Below the pieces are notes generated by a model. The model was not told the origin of the DNA, did no database searches, and saw nothing but the letters and a program-made list of their open reading frames with translations. This document shows positions 24,075-35,580 of a stretch of DNA of 64,000 nucleotides, piece by piece; positions within the stretch are counted from its first letter, which is position 1; every line of letters begins with the position of its first letter. The DNA is from Phycomyces blakesleeanus NRRL 1555(-) (taxonomy: Eukaryota > Mucoromycota > Mucoromycetes > Mucorales > Phycomycetaceae). A program made the translations under genes and the position numbers. The DNA is taken from positions 62,001-126,000 of the forward strand of contig NW_017265134.1 of NCBI RefSeq assembly GCF_001638985.1. The letters are read 5' to 3'.

Positions 24075-27000
24075 GTAATCTCAATATCGGATTATGGAAT
24101 GCCAATGGCCTGCAACCCAGAGCCATTCACGATACCCTTCAACACTGTCAATCCTTACATATGCTCTTCATTACAGAAACATGGCTTCTCTCTCCCTCAC
24201 GTCTTCTCACATCATGGTCACAAATTCACTTGTATGGTTCTCTCGTAGCTGGCACCTATAGGGGCTCTATGGGTGTTTCTGTTCTCATATCACCTCACTG
24301 TCCTTATGCTGTCACTCAAATACCTATGCCCTCCAAATATGTTCTGGCTGTCAAAATTGGCTCACTCAGAATTGTATGCTTATATCTTCCACCAACTATG
24401 CCCACTCATGATGTCCTACATGTACTCTCTTCCATTCCTTTAACACATGATACCATTCTTTGTGGTGACTTCAATGCAAGACTTGGCTCTGTTACTGGTG
24501 ACTATGCATCAAATTCTCGTGGACTGGCACTATGTTCTTGGATAGAAGAGAGATCTCTATCAGTTGTAAATGCAGATCTTACGCCATGCATACCAACATA
24601 TATTTCTTTCCGCAACAACTATGAAATCAGCAGTATTATTGACCTTTTTATAACTAATATGCCACTCATCAATCCTTCTCTTCATATTGCTACTGACTTG
24701 TTCCTTGGATCAGATCATTGCCTTTTATCACTTTCCTTTACCTATGATCTACAGCACTCTACCAATATGCCACCACTATTACGCAAGACATGGAACCTCT
24801 CACACCTCAATGAACCTGATGTCCATGCTCTTTATGCTCATACCTTCAATCAAAACTCGATCTCCCTACTTTCCACCTTGCAAGACATTGTACAGAATCC
24901 GCCACTCACTAGACCCAACATTGATGCTATCACTGATGAGTTCATTTCACTCATTTATGACTCATTAAATAGCTCAATTGGACATCGACTCTCTCACCCA
25001 AAGCATTGGAAATCCTTCTGGAATGTAGCTTTGCAAACAGCAGCAAATCGTCGTAACCAATGTTACAAAAAATGGCGCCTAGCAATAGGTATTGACAAAG
25101 TTGTTTGGTGGACTAAACACAAGCATGCACAGGCCGAATTCCGATCTCACATTCAGCAAGCAAAACGTCAGTCTTGGCATATCTTTTGTCAGTCTATGGA
25201 ACGTGACTTCAGCAAAGCAACATCAAAGATAAAGTAGTTGAAACGCTGTAGACAGCCACAACATACTTTCCAGCATGATGATGGACCAGCTGTAGCAGCA
25301 GCAACAATGTGTGACTATTTGGCAACAGTATATAGTGGACATATACTTCCAGCAACCCAACCACTAGCACCAATGACCACTTCTAACAGTGTGCCTTTTG
25401 CCTCTGATGACTCTCCCTTTATCTCACCAATTGTAGAGGAATTTATGCAATTTATGCCTAACCGCAAGGCATCAGGACCAGAACATATCAGAGCTGAAAT
25501 GCTAAAACCTGTAAAAACACATGTCTCACCCATTCTTGCTTTATTATTTACAGTTTGCTGGCAATGGTCATATGTTCCAAGTTTGTGGCGCCAAGCACAA
25601 GTTTTCCCCATCTTCAAGAAGGGTAGTCCAACAGACCCGGCTAACTACCGGCTGATCTCCTTGACTTCTGTACTGCGTAAGCTTTTTGAAATGTGTATAG
25701 CCCCCCAATTGCATAAGTATTCTCCTCCATTGGATGTGGCTCAAGGTGGTTTTCGTTCTCGTTGTGGTGCTTTAGATCAAGCTCTCTGCCTCCATGATCT
25801 GATGAAAGCTCATTATCACCGTCATAAGCACTATCCTGTTGTTGCATTTCTGGATATCAAGGCTGCCTATGATACAGTGGATCGACGAATCATCTGGCAT
25901 GCTTTACAAAAACGTTGTACTCCACCAGCACTTTTGGGTCTCTTGGTTAACATGTTTGACAATGTCTCTATTTGTGTCATTTTGGGTAACTTTTCTTCAC
26001 ACTCGTTCTCATCTGCCACTGGGGTTCTCCAAGGTTTTGTCCTCAGTCCACATCTGTATTCAATATATATCAACTCCCTGCCCCCATTGCTCCGCACAGT
26101 TGCTCACTCACAAACTACAACCCATGTTCCATCACCCTCTCCTACCTCATTGGATGTGTATAATGCTCTTCTTGCTCCTTCAGGTGTGGATGGCTTTGGA
26201 CATATTCATTTCTCAACACCCATCAATTCTCTGCTTTTTGCTGACAATGTAGCTATTTTTGGTTCTCTTTCAGACGTTCAGGCCATGCTAGACCTTGCTG
26301 CAGACCACTCTCTTACTCTTGGATATCGATGGAGCCCCACCAAATGTGAAGTTATATATCCCAAAACACGTGCAAGCTCACCAGTTCCACTTCTTTTATA
26401 TGGTCAAGTTCTCCTTGCCACTGACCTGTTTATTTATCCGGGTGTTCCTTTTGCCAATAAGGGTATTTCTTCCAAGTCCATTGCCACTCATAGACGTTCT
26501 GGTACACTTGCTACAATGGCAACCCTAAACTCTGTTGGTGCTTGTCGTTCTGGTTTTTCTCTGCTGCTCAGCTCACAATTGTATAAGACCTTTGTCCGCC
26601 CAAAGTTTGAATATGGTTTGGTGATCTCCACTCTACTGAAACAAGATATCAAAGTGCTGGAATCCATTCAAGATAAGTGTCTTCGCATGATTGTTGGGGG
26701 GCATGCCACATCTTCCACAACTGTGTTGAAGCACATCTGGAATCTGTCAAGTATGAAGTTTCGTGCCAATGCTCTTATGGCCAAGTTCTGTATAAGATCA
26801 CGCTTTTTGCCGGCCCAGTGCCTTCTGTCTCTTTTGCACCGTCATCATACCGTCTATTCTTCACTTGTCTCCTTGGGAAAAACCCATCTTCTGTCCAATC
26901 TCCCTCCAACACTCAAACTTCGAAGCCCTAGTGCTGTAAAAAATCATTTTGAAAGCATTAGAGAAGCTGGATTTGCAACCTTTCTCCAGTCCAATACGCA

Positions 27001-27370
27001 AGTTCTCATTCAAGCATGCCGCCCAGTTCTTGGAGTTGATCCAATCTTGTTTTTGCCAGCCTCACGTGTGGAACGTGGCCGTTTGATTCGTTGGAGAATG
27101 GGGTGGTTACCAGGCAAACCAAAGGAATGTTCTTGTGGATCAGATCACACCTCACGCCGCCATTTGTTGGATTGCCCACTTGTTCCTGTGGCACTATTTG
27201 AACAGTTGTCTCAACCTGACCAAGATCAGATACATAGAATTGATTTTGCCATCACATCCTTGCCTTTGTCATCTCAAGAACCACGACCTGCTTACTGGAT
27301 GCCACTGCTGACTATTCTTTGGCACATAGATATTATATGTAATCCTGATGGTGACTATTCACATGACTGA
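24071..27370 (+). pseudogene. LINE gamma ORF2 endonuclease-reverse transcriptase
   Basis: A 1099-codon frame with a single TAG (25235-25237), where beta has Gln. The endonuclease shows GLWNANGLQPRA, GDFNARLGS and GSDHCLLSLSF. RT motif A (FLDIKAAYDTVD) is intact, but motif B is GVLQGFVLSP (Ser to Phe) and motif C is LLFADNVAIFG, so the second catalytic Asp is Asn. The C-terminal knuckle CSCGSDHTSRRHLLDCP is the best preserved in the window. Reading the stop as Gln would not restore activity, because of the FADN change. Confidence 0.9.
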
Positions 27371-27668
27371 ACATGGTGCTCTTTGGATATAATTTAGACC
27401 TTTTTCTTTTCTTTTCTAGTTCTCTACTTTTCATTTCTTTTTTCTTGCTTTGCATCTCTTCTTTCTCTTTTGTTCTTTGCTGTCTGAAAAGTTCTTTGTT
27501 CTTCAATTCTGTCTCCTCCCTTTCACTGTTACAACTATTTTCACAGCTGCAAAGTGGAGAGCAGGTTCAGCCATTGAAGCTAGTATGATTTGATCTTCTC
27601 TTTTCCCTCTCTTTTTTTTTGTCTTTTGTGATCCCTTAGGACTTTTTTATATCTTCTTTTTGTACTTT

Positions 27669-27706
27669 GGAGGCTATATGATCTATAGATCGCCAGCAAT
27701 ATCTCC
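27669..27706 (+). promoter_or_regulatory. Conserved LINE 3' UTR stem-loop (gamma copy)
   Basis: Same stem-loop as at 11195-11232: GGAG/CTCC outer pairing and CTATA/TATAG inner pairing. It is followed by TTTAATAAAATATAATC and the terminal GAAGGCAC. Confidence 0.5.
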
Positions 27707-27746
27707 TTTAATAAAATATAATCTTTAACCTGAGCCAAGAAGGCAC

Positions 27747-28767
27747 TTCTCTTTTGTCACGTGTGTTGTGGGCATGTGCAGCTTTGGCCAGTTTCTGGTG
27801 AGGGATACTGGACGGTGGATTCCTTTGGTGGTTTGGTCCGGCGGTGAGCCATGACGGGTGATACTGGACTCGTGGGCATTGACGTCGACGGTGAGTCGAC
27901 CGAGTGACGTGTTTTGAGGGACAAGAGTGGTCTCCCAGGTTTCTTGGGAAATCTTGCTCCCAATACCCCTATACCCAAACCCCTCCAATATAATCCCGTT
28001 CCTTAAAATTAAAATACCCATCTATATCGTCACCTCAGAAACACCTGTCACCCACTAAAAACATTACATCTCTTTCCCCTAATTTTATACACTTCTTTAT
28101 TGCTGACATTTATTTTACACTATTTTTTATTACATTTTATTAGATTCCATTATTATACTATTATTATATTTTTTTACTTTACTTTACTACATCATTATTA
28201 TATTATTACTTTACTTCTATTCTACCTCACTATATTTTTACTTTATCTTTATTCAATTATTATATTTTTACTATACTTTTATTTTACTCTCTCTATAATT
28301 TTCTATTCTACTTTTACTATCAACACCAGTTACATGTAGTAAAAATTTTCACTTCACTTTCTTTTCTTTTCCTCAAAAAATTATTTTAATCAAACATTTT
28401 TGTTTATAAAAAGAACAACCTTTTCAATCAATAAAATCATCATTCTATCCTTGATCTTATTTATTTTTGTCCATTATTATCATTATTCTTCATTCATACA
28501 CAGTGTCCTTGTTTTTTGGAGTGTTGTCTGTCGATTTTGATATATTTCGTTTCTCTGTTTTCCCTTTCCTGTCTTTCTCAGACTTTGTCGTTATCACAAT
28601 TTCCATTTTAATCTTCTCCCTATTTTTTCTACCTGTCTGTCACCAATTCTTACCTGTCAAATTACCTATTCTTTTCCATTCTTATTGTATTCTTCTTCTT
28701 GTATTTCGTAATTCACATTACATTTATTTGCCAAGTGATACTGTTACAATCCACAACAAACAAACAC
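27747..28767. other. Non-LINE spacer: GC-rich block then AT-rich low complexity
   Basis: This interrupts the tandem array between the gamma 3' end and the delta 5' start. The first 280 bp are unusually GC-rich, with near-repeats (GATACTGGAC at about 27804 and 27862) and a near-palindrome (GACGTCGACGGTGAGTCGACC). From about 28085 to 28335 it is TTTATTATAC-like low complexity. Open frames here look like chance. I cannot assign an origin. Confidence 0.5.
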
Positions 28768-28926
28768 ATCATGTGTCACTTTCACGTAAGCTTTACTTTT
28801 TTAAATTTTGGGTTTTTCATAGTTTGCATCTATACAATTCTATCATCAATCCACCCAAAATATTGCTTCAACCATTGCATCCATTATCAAACACAACGCA
28901 TCTACCCTTCCCACCACTGCATTCAT
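28768..28926 (+). mobile_element. LINE delta, 5' fragment
   Basis: About 160 bp matching 11276-11425 of LINE beta (CTTTCACGTAAGCTTTAC, TACAATTCTATCATCAATCC, CATTATCAAACACAACGC). It is cut by the left end of CACTA-C. No continuation is found to the right, so the rest has been lost or moved. Confidence 0.85.
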
Positions 28927-29181
28927 TACTGGAAAAATAAGAACAATTAACATATTGTCCAGATAGTCGGATCATAGTGGATATGTCAGGATTTTTTTTC
29001 ATCTCAGCAGTTTTTTTTATCAAGTTGGGGGTATAGTTTTGATGTATTCTATTGGCTTAAATAAAAATAAAATAAAAATAAAATAAAAAATACGTTTTGG
29101 TTTACTATAAAACCATATCAAATGAAATATTTGTAGCGCTCTTGTTTCCTTTTTTATTTTATAATTCAAAATACGTACACT

Positions 29182-32100
29182 ATGTTTCCTTCTATTCAAA
29201 TGCACAACACTGATTGCCACTGCACCAGATGCAATAATAATGATCAAGGAGTTTCTCGAGTATCGAGACGTACTGCTTAGCGTCATAATAAAAGAGCTAG
29301 ATTTGAAGGTACTGAGATATTCAAGAGTTGTATAATTTATTCAGTGCTGTTATCTGTCTACCAAGTAGTAATCGCTTTTATTTTTATTTTTTATTATTTT
29401 AAAAAACATAGCTGAAAAGAGAAGCATGGAAGTAGATACTGAAAGTAAGATATTTTTTATTTGAAACTCAGAAGAAAAACTAATAATAAACTATTATATT
29501 CTATATTTGTAGTAATCCCGACGTATCAATCTGATTCTGTGGAAGCAATGGATGGTCAGGCCAACTCACCTATCTTGGATGTCATCTCAACGTTTGACAA
29601 TGACATCTTTGTTGGTAATGACTACAATGGTAATGAGTCTGACACAACCGATGACAATGACAGTGATGACAATGGCAAAGAAGACACTGCCAAGATTTAT
29701 GTTGAAGAGTTTAACAATGAGGATCAGTTTTAAATACATAAAAAAAAACTAAAGAAAAATGTGTGTTAATTTTTGTTTTTAAAAAAAAACCCTTTTGCTG
29801 CTTCTGGTATGCCCAAGAATCTAGTGCACAGATTTATTGCTACTTTTACAGTACTGTTTGCATCTCGTTAAGTGGTCAATAAGGGTTCTGTTGTCTTGAT
29901 TGAGTTCATCAATGAGCTCTTGAAGATTTATGGACAAGATTTCCAACTTCCCAAAAGTCTGGCTGGGCTACATAAAATGACTGGCTTTTCGTCTATCACC
30001 AAAGGCATCAAGCAATTTGTGTCATGTCCAAACTGCCATTACATCTATGAAAAAAATATGCCTGTACCTCCTCATTGTGTTTTCACAAATGTTGGTGCAC
30101 GCTCTCCTTGTGGTTGTAAGTTGATGAAAGAGTCAACTTCAGGTGTAATGGTATCAAAGCAAGCATACTTGTACCAGTCCCTCAAGCAAGCTTTGTCTGT
30201 TCTTTTCCTTTGTCCTGGTTTTGAAGAGCAAATCCGTCACTGGAACACAGAGCTTAAGATTGTCAATACTATGTGCGACATATACAATGGAGCAATGTGG
30301 AAAGAGCTGAAGGATGCAAGTGGTGTCTCATTTGTTGCTTGTCCTCGCTCATTGATGTTGACACTCAACATAGACTGGTACCAGCCATTTGATGGAGTTA
30401 GTTACTCTTCTGGTGCAATTTACTTGGTTGTAAATAATCTGCCTTGAGAGATATGGTTCAAGCCTGAGAACACAATTCTGGTTGGTTTGATGCCTGGTCC
30501 CAAGGAGCCAAGATGCGAGGAGATAAATAACTATCTCAAGCCCATGGTAAACGAGATGAAACAGTTGTATGTTGGAATGCAAGTCCCAACCTACGAGTGC
30601 CCTTCTGGTGCTAATGTCCGTGCTGCCTTGCTGATGGTTGCATGTAACATCCCTACTGCCAGGAAAACAAGTGGATTTACAGCCCACAATAGTACATGTG
30701 CGTGCTACAAGTGTACAACCCAGTTCCCCAGATTGCCCAACACAAATCAGGTGGACTTCAGTGGATTCGATTATTCGCTTTGGAATATTTGTAGTGGTGT
30801 AGAGAACAGGTTGCATGCTGAGGAGTGGAAGAGTGCGAGTACACTCTCAGAGAGGCACCAGCTGGAGGTCGAATATGGTGTTTGATGGTCGCAGTTGCAA
30901 CACCTTGGATACTTTGATCTAGTACGTGGAACGATCATTGATCCCATGCATAATTTATTTCTGGGGACGCCAAAGAGAATGATGGACCGGTGGGTTGATA
31001 AGAAAACGATTGGAGCCGAAGAGTTTGCTGTCATGGAAAAAATTGCAGAGACAATGGTCCTTCTGAGGGATTATACAAAGCTGACATCAAAGATTAGAAA
31101 AGGCTTTCCTTACATGAAAGCCAACGACTGGAAATCCTGGGTACTGGTGTATTCTCCTGTTCTGCTGCATGGTGCTCTACCATTTGAAATGTACAACAAC
31201 TGGATGAATTTCGTCCATGCATGCCACTATCTTATCAAGCCAAACATCACATTTGATGAAGTGAACAGCGCCCACAACTATCTGGAAATGTTTTGCAACA
31301 AGACTACCAAACTCTACACTCCCACTATCCTCACCTGCAACATGCACCTGCACCTCCACCTTTGCGAGACCATTCGTGTTTTTGGACCCGTGTACGGTTA
31401 CTGGCTCTTTGGGTTTGAGAGATACAATGGCCTGTTGAAGCATATAAAGACAAACGGAAAAGATAGTTTTGAGGCAACATATATGAGAAGTTTTGTTCAA
31501 AACGCGTTCAAGGGTGACTATGCCAATGCTGTTCTGAAAAGTTCTAGCCACGTCCCCTTTTTCAACATTCTCTCAAAGCTTTCTCTAAAATTCACACCTA
31601 CCACCACAGTCATTACTCTCTCCTCCTGTCCATTCCGATTGCAATCATTCTTACTAGCATTGTCCAACCCACATCTTCCTCCAAAGGGTAACAAACCTCT
31701 CCCTCCTTCGACTTTTCCTCTTCAGCTAAAAAAAACATCACTGATAGATGAAACCGACTATGCACATCTGCTTCAGCACTACAAAACATCCTATGATCTT
31801 CCCAACCTTGTCAGTTACCAATATGCCACACTCACAAACTTCTTTGTTGACAATGAAATCACAAAGTTGAAGTTCATTGACTTACTTGGTCAATAGTACC
31901 ATGATAAAAACGGTTCAGCTAGTTGTGGTTCTCTTGTCCATGTAATGTTTGTTGGTAGTGACAGTAGAAATACCCTAGCCTATGCTAGACAAATACAGTA
32001 TCCCTTCATACACTCCTTTACACACCCTTCTAACAGCAATCTCCACCTGACTCGCATGGTTCATAATCATCGACATGTATTCGCATATATCAAGTGGTTT

Positions 32101-32290
32101 AATACTTCCTCTGATAGATCGCGTGAGGATGACGGTCTTGAGTTTTGTCTCCCCACCTTCTCCCCCGATAGTCGCCATTGCATTGTACCTGTGCACCGCA
32201 TCTTTTGAGATTGCTACAGCCAGGATTACTACAAGTAGAAATGTTAGTAAGATGTTAGTAATTGCTTTGCCAAAAAAGCTTTATGCTTAA
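29182..32290 (+). pseudogene. CACTA-C Tnp2-type transposase, multiple stops
   Basis: Exon 1 has CHCTRCNNN and RRTA-stop-RHNKRAR (TAG at 29278-29280). Further stops are TAA 29869-29871, TGA 30445-30447, TGA 30883-30885 and TAG 31894-31896, plus a 1-nt shift near 32205. Catalytic candidates are present: NIDWYQPF, IDPMHNLFLGT and FERYNGLLK, with HNSTCACYKC. The end MLVIALPKKLYA is conserved. It retains the block deleted from CACTA-A and so serves as the reference for that deletion. Confidence 0.88.
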
Positions 32291-32423
32291 AATAAAAAAA
32301 AACCCCCACTTGAATTTCCTTTTCTTATACAAAAAAAAACAGAACAAATTCTCTATATATATTGATAGTATTGTGTATATAAAAAGTAATACGTAGATAA
32401 AAAGAGAGAAACATTTTTTTTAT

Positions 32424-33607
32424 TTAGAGCCCGTCCCTAAGAGCCCACCAAGGAAAATTGGGGCTAATGTTATCTGGGACTGCTGAGTTAGACACACTAG
32501 TAGTGATCCTACAGATTCTTTGATTAGCACTTGACCCCATGGCCTGGACAGCATAAGTGTCAACAAGTGCAATGAAACGGTTACACTGAAATACATTCAT
32601 TAATAATTCACTCAATATAATAATACACCAATACAAAAGTATTACTCCAAATTAATCTACCTCATCGCTTCTCCAGCCTGGTTGTACAATATGAATGACA
32701 TGTTTTATGCCATCCTCGTCCATTTCATCAGCAGACTCTCCATCTGACATTACTGCTTTTTGGAGAGTGTTGGCACAGTCTCTGAGCATTACAAGATCAA
32801 TTGCCTCCTTATTGTCTTTGTATGCCAGTACACAGTGACACTCATTCTAGTAATAAGTTTTGTTAATTTGTTATTTTTATTTTTAATTTTCAACTATAAA
32901 CTATATATATTAGTATAATACTCACATCATCTGCACGGGCTGCTCTTCGTGTAAGAGCATTTGTTTCCACTATCTCATCATCAGACATTCTCTCACGACG
33001 GGTTCTACTAGTGAAGTTGGTGTGCAACCTCTTTCGGAGGTCACTCCGTCTCATACTAGAGGAACCAAACCTGCGCTCAAGGTTAGAAAGAAGTCTCTCG
33101 GCTATCTCCCTGTTGGGAGATTTGTTGAAAGCAACATTTGTATCCCATCTGGGCTTGAGGTTGCTGGCCAGGATATTTTCTGGCGTTCTCAAGCTAAGCT
33201 TGGGTTTCCACATAAGGTTGTGAATATGAGCCTGATAAATAAATCATGAGAAAATGAATTGATAAAATATTTTATAATATGTTACTCACATAAACTGCAT
33301 TAGATTCTTCACGGGTAGACTCATGGTTGGAGATGACAACAGGTGCAGCAACAGTGAGTTTGGCTCTCACAGGAGCAGCAAGGGGAGTTCTGGCCAAACT
33401 ATCTATGGCACTGATGGTGTTGGTGCTGGTGGTGGCAAGAACGCCAATTCTGCCATTCACGTTGGTCAGAGTTTGCTCAACATTGCCAATCTGTCCTTTT
33501 ACAGTAGACATATCAGCTCTCACAGTAGAAAGTATTTCCATAAGCTGCTGATTGGTAATCTCAACAGGACGAAGGGCAATTGTGCATTCACGTCTTGTGT
33601 TAGTCAT
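32424..33607 (-). CDS. CACTA-C second protein, unknown function
   Basis: Minus-strand spliced homologue of the A and B second proteins. Exon 1 (start 33607) has a coiled coil (ILSTVRADMSTVKGQIG). The next exon (about 32925-33230) has KPRWDTNVAFNKSPNREIAE and RRAARADD. Then comes a C-rich segment ending QPGWRSDE (about 32660-32845), and a last exon ends FPWWALRDGL at TAA 32424-32426. No stop was found within the visible exons, although the neighbouring transposase is ruined. Introns are approximate. Confidence 0.65.
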
Positions 33608-33760
33608 TGTCTACAGAATATAATAAAATGAAAGGTTATAATGATTAGTTTCAGATTATATTATTATTATTGCTGTCATTCTACAATTAAATTTATGTAA
33701 ATTTAATTAAAAATAAATCGTATCAAGTTTACATACTTGAATTGTTAGAACAAGTGTATT

Positions 33761-34293
33761 TGTTGTGGTGGTTGAAGTTGAAGAAGTTTTTAAGAGAAAG
33801 AATTGAAGATTTGAGATTAGGAATGAAGATTCGTGAGAACTTGTGTAGGTTTTGTTTATTGAGAAAGGAATTTGTATCAAAGTTTGACCAGGTTCCTACA
33901 CTGAACTACTACTGCTATTTATATTATTTTGGATTGGGAAAATTATATGACTGGGGTCAGGTAATCGATCCTATCTGAGCCTTAATCAGAGCAACGTGAT
34001 CTTGAGATAATTAATGTATGATTAATTATATAAATGTGTGTAGTCCCAATGAAGTATTAACATCGAAAGTAAATGTGTTTATGAGTTATAATTATGCTTA
34101 TAATAATCCACTGATGTATCCCATATTATGGTGATATCATCATATGAAATATAATCACTATCATGCATGCTAAACCTGTGTGTTAAATAATAAAGTAATC
34201 AGTAGACACCTTTGACTGGAATAGCTGAGGCCTTATATTATTTCCTTCAGACTTATTCTCAATTACAGCAGTAGTCAATACTCATTTACAACA
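33761..34293 (+). mobile_element. Solo LTR, family II, copy 1
   Basis: A 533-bp TGTTGTGG...CAACA element flanked by GTATT (33756-33760) and GTACT (34294-34298), a 5-bp duplication with one mismatch. It is homologous in inverted orientation to 47116-47746; shared segments include TTCGTGAGAACTTGTGTAGG and TTTGACTGGAATAGCTGAGG. It lies just upstream of the CACTA-C second gene. Confidence 0.85.
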
Positions 34294-34442
34294 GTACTAA
34301 TCCAAATACTTCCAGTAATCTTGACCATAAAGTTTGCAGATACAGAAGTATTACAGGAAATCACTTCCCTCTTTGTTCATCTCAGCCGTCTATGCTTTCT
34401 AGTATTTGTTTGATCTATCAACAGTCAATAAAAGACATATAT

Positions 34443-35211
34443 CAGTGAAGTAGACTCTGCCATTAGAAGTCTAATTGAAGCCCTACACAAATACAACACT
34501 AACTGTAAACATAAAAAACATGCATTCTATACGTTCAAGCCAAAAGTCCATCTGTTGACCCATCTACCTGAAGATTTATAAAGATTTGGATCTGCTCTTA
34601 ACTACGAGACCAAAAAGGGAGAGCAGTTCAACAAGTACATTTGTAAACACTTGTTTCATACAAACTGTATGAACACATTGAAAGATATATGTCTCAAATT
34701 TAGTAAACAATATATGACAAGACATATTATTGATGGTGGATCATGGATAGGCAAAAACGGTTTAAGGGAAACCTGTGGAAAAGCTATTGCAAAATACATG
34801 CAACAAAACTCTGATAGGAAATTCTATGAAACTTTGCTCGGTGCGTCCAGAGAATTTGCAGACAACAACGGTACAGGTTTGACCCCTGGAAGAATGTTAA
34901 AAGACAACACATTTGCTCTATTTAGACAAAGCAATGGACATATCATCATTGGAATAGTGCTTTTTTCTAAAGTATACCATTTGTATATCAAATATCCATC
35001 CGCACATGCTGTTAACAACAATTATTGTCTAGCACTCAAATATGCTGATAATATATACATGCCACTAGATGAATTGAAGGTTGTTTGTCTATTAGACATG
35101 CATCTGAAAGTTAGCTGTAAATATGTTGTTAACCTCAACAAATTTGGTTCATACTGGTCCTTCCTTTATTTCTTTTTATTAATTTTTTATATCTTTTTTT
35201 TATCTCAATAG
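34443..35211 (+). pseudogene. C-terminal fragment of the DDxSGN-type fungal transposase-like protein
   Basis: Homologous to the C-terminal third of the minus-strand gene at 41914-45356: SEVDSAIRSL, HLLTHLPEDL (TAA follows at about 34579), RFGSALNYETKKGEQFNKYI and a SKQYMTRHIIDGGSWIGK run. It ends in a frame open to 35211. The N-terminal two thirds are absent. Related strings (HLxxDIRRFGPAL, ATERFExFN, SNRxAxSRD) are common in uncharacterised fungal repeat proteins; that comparison is from memory. Confidence 0.7.
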
Positions 35212-35580
35212 AACATTCCAATTTCTTTAAGTCATTTTTTAGTTCTCTTCTGTTATACTAGAAATACATTTGTAGATGTCTGTACTGCAAGCATTCCCTT
35301 ATAAAGGACACAAGTTTTGATTTATAAGTATAAAAGGAAATTACATGAGCAATATATTTAGTAAGCTAATAAGATAACATATGCATTTTCAATTTCCTAA
35401 TTTGATATCAAATTTCATCCGTGGTGTTAGATTTTTGTTTAGAAACTGCTGGAGACGTTTTTTTGGAAAATCTAAACACCAGTTTCCTAATTTGGATATT
35501 TAGTATTTGGGTTTAGATACTGCTGGAGATGCTTTCAGTCGGTCATTACACCACAACTGTGTCAATATATAATTATATTA
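35212..35580. other. AT-rich spacer with a diverged direct repeat
   Basis: No gene seen. Two related segments lie about 75 bp apart, at about 35430-35460 and 35505-35535 (GTTTAGAAACTGCTGGAGA and GTTTAGATACTGCTGGAGA). It ends at the Helitron 3' terminus. Confidence 0.4.

Larger units (their letters stand above)
16057..27746 (+). mobile_element. LINE gamma, interrupted by CACTA-B
   Basis: Third tandem copy. The 5' leader and ORF1 run to 17142. CACTA-B occupies 17143-24017, after which the ORF1 end, ORF2 (24071-27370) and the 3' UTR follow, ending CCAAGAAGGCAC at 27746. Collapsing the ACT duplication restores the ORF1 frame into the usual ATGTCTGAATGA end. Sequence after 27746 is not LINE. Confidence 0.9.
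28927..34317. mobile_element. CACTA-C, decayed CACTA transposon; right end uncertain
   Basis: The left terminus TACTGGAAAAATAAG and the subterminal block (TTTTTTTTCATCTCAGC, TTCTATTGGCTT) match CACTA-A. It contains the convergent pair tnp2 (29182-32290, plus) and second gene (32424-33607, minus). The right end is not certain: TACTTCCAGTA ending at 34317 resembles an inverted terminus but has no matching 3-bp duplication (CAT on the left, ATC on the right), and it would make this arm much shorter than in A and B. Confidence 0.7.

Noticed and set aside
27725..28021. Minus-strand frames in the GC-rich block after LINE gamma
   Set aside because: Two overlapping frames of similar length run through the same GC-rich DNA with no motif, start context or homologue, as expected when few stops occur in GC-rich sequence.
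35430..35540. Direct repeat GTTTAGAWACTGCTGGAGA as an LTR or TSD
   Set aside because: The two copies are diverged and only about 75 bp apart, with no element structure between them.
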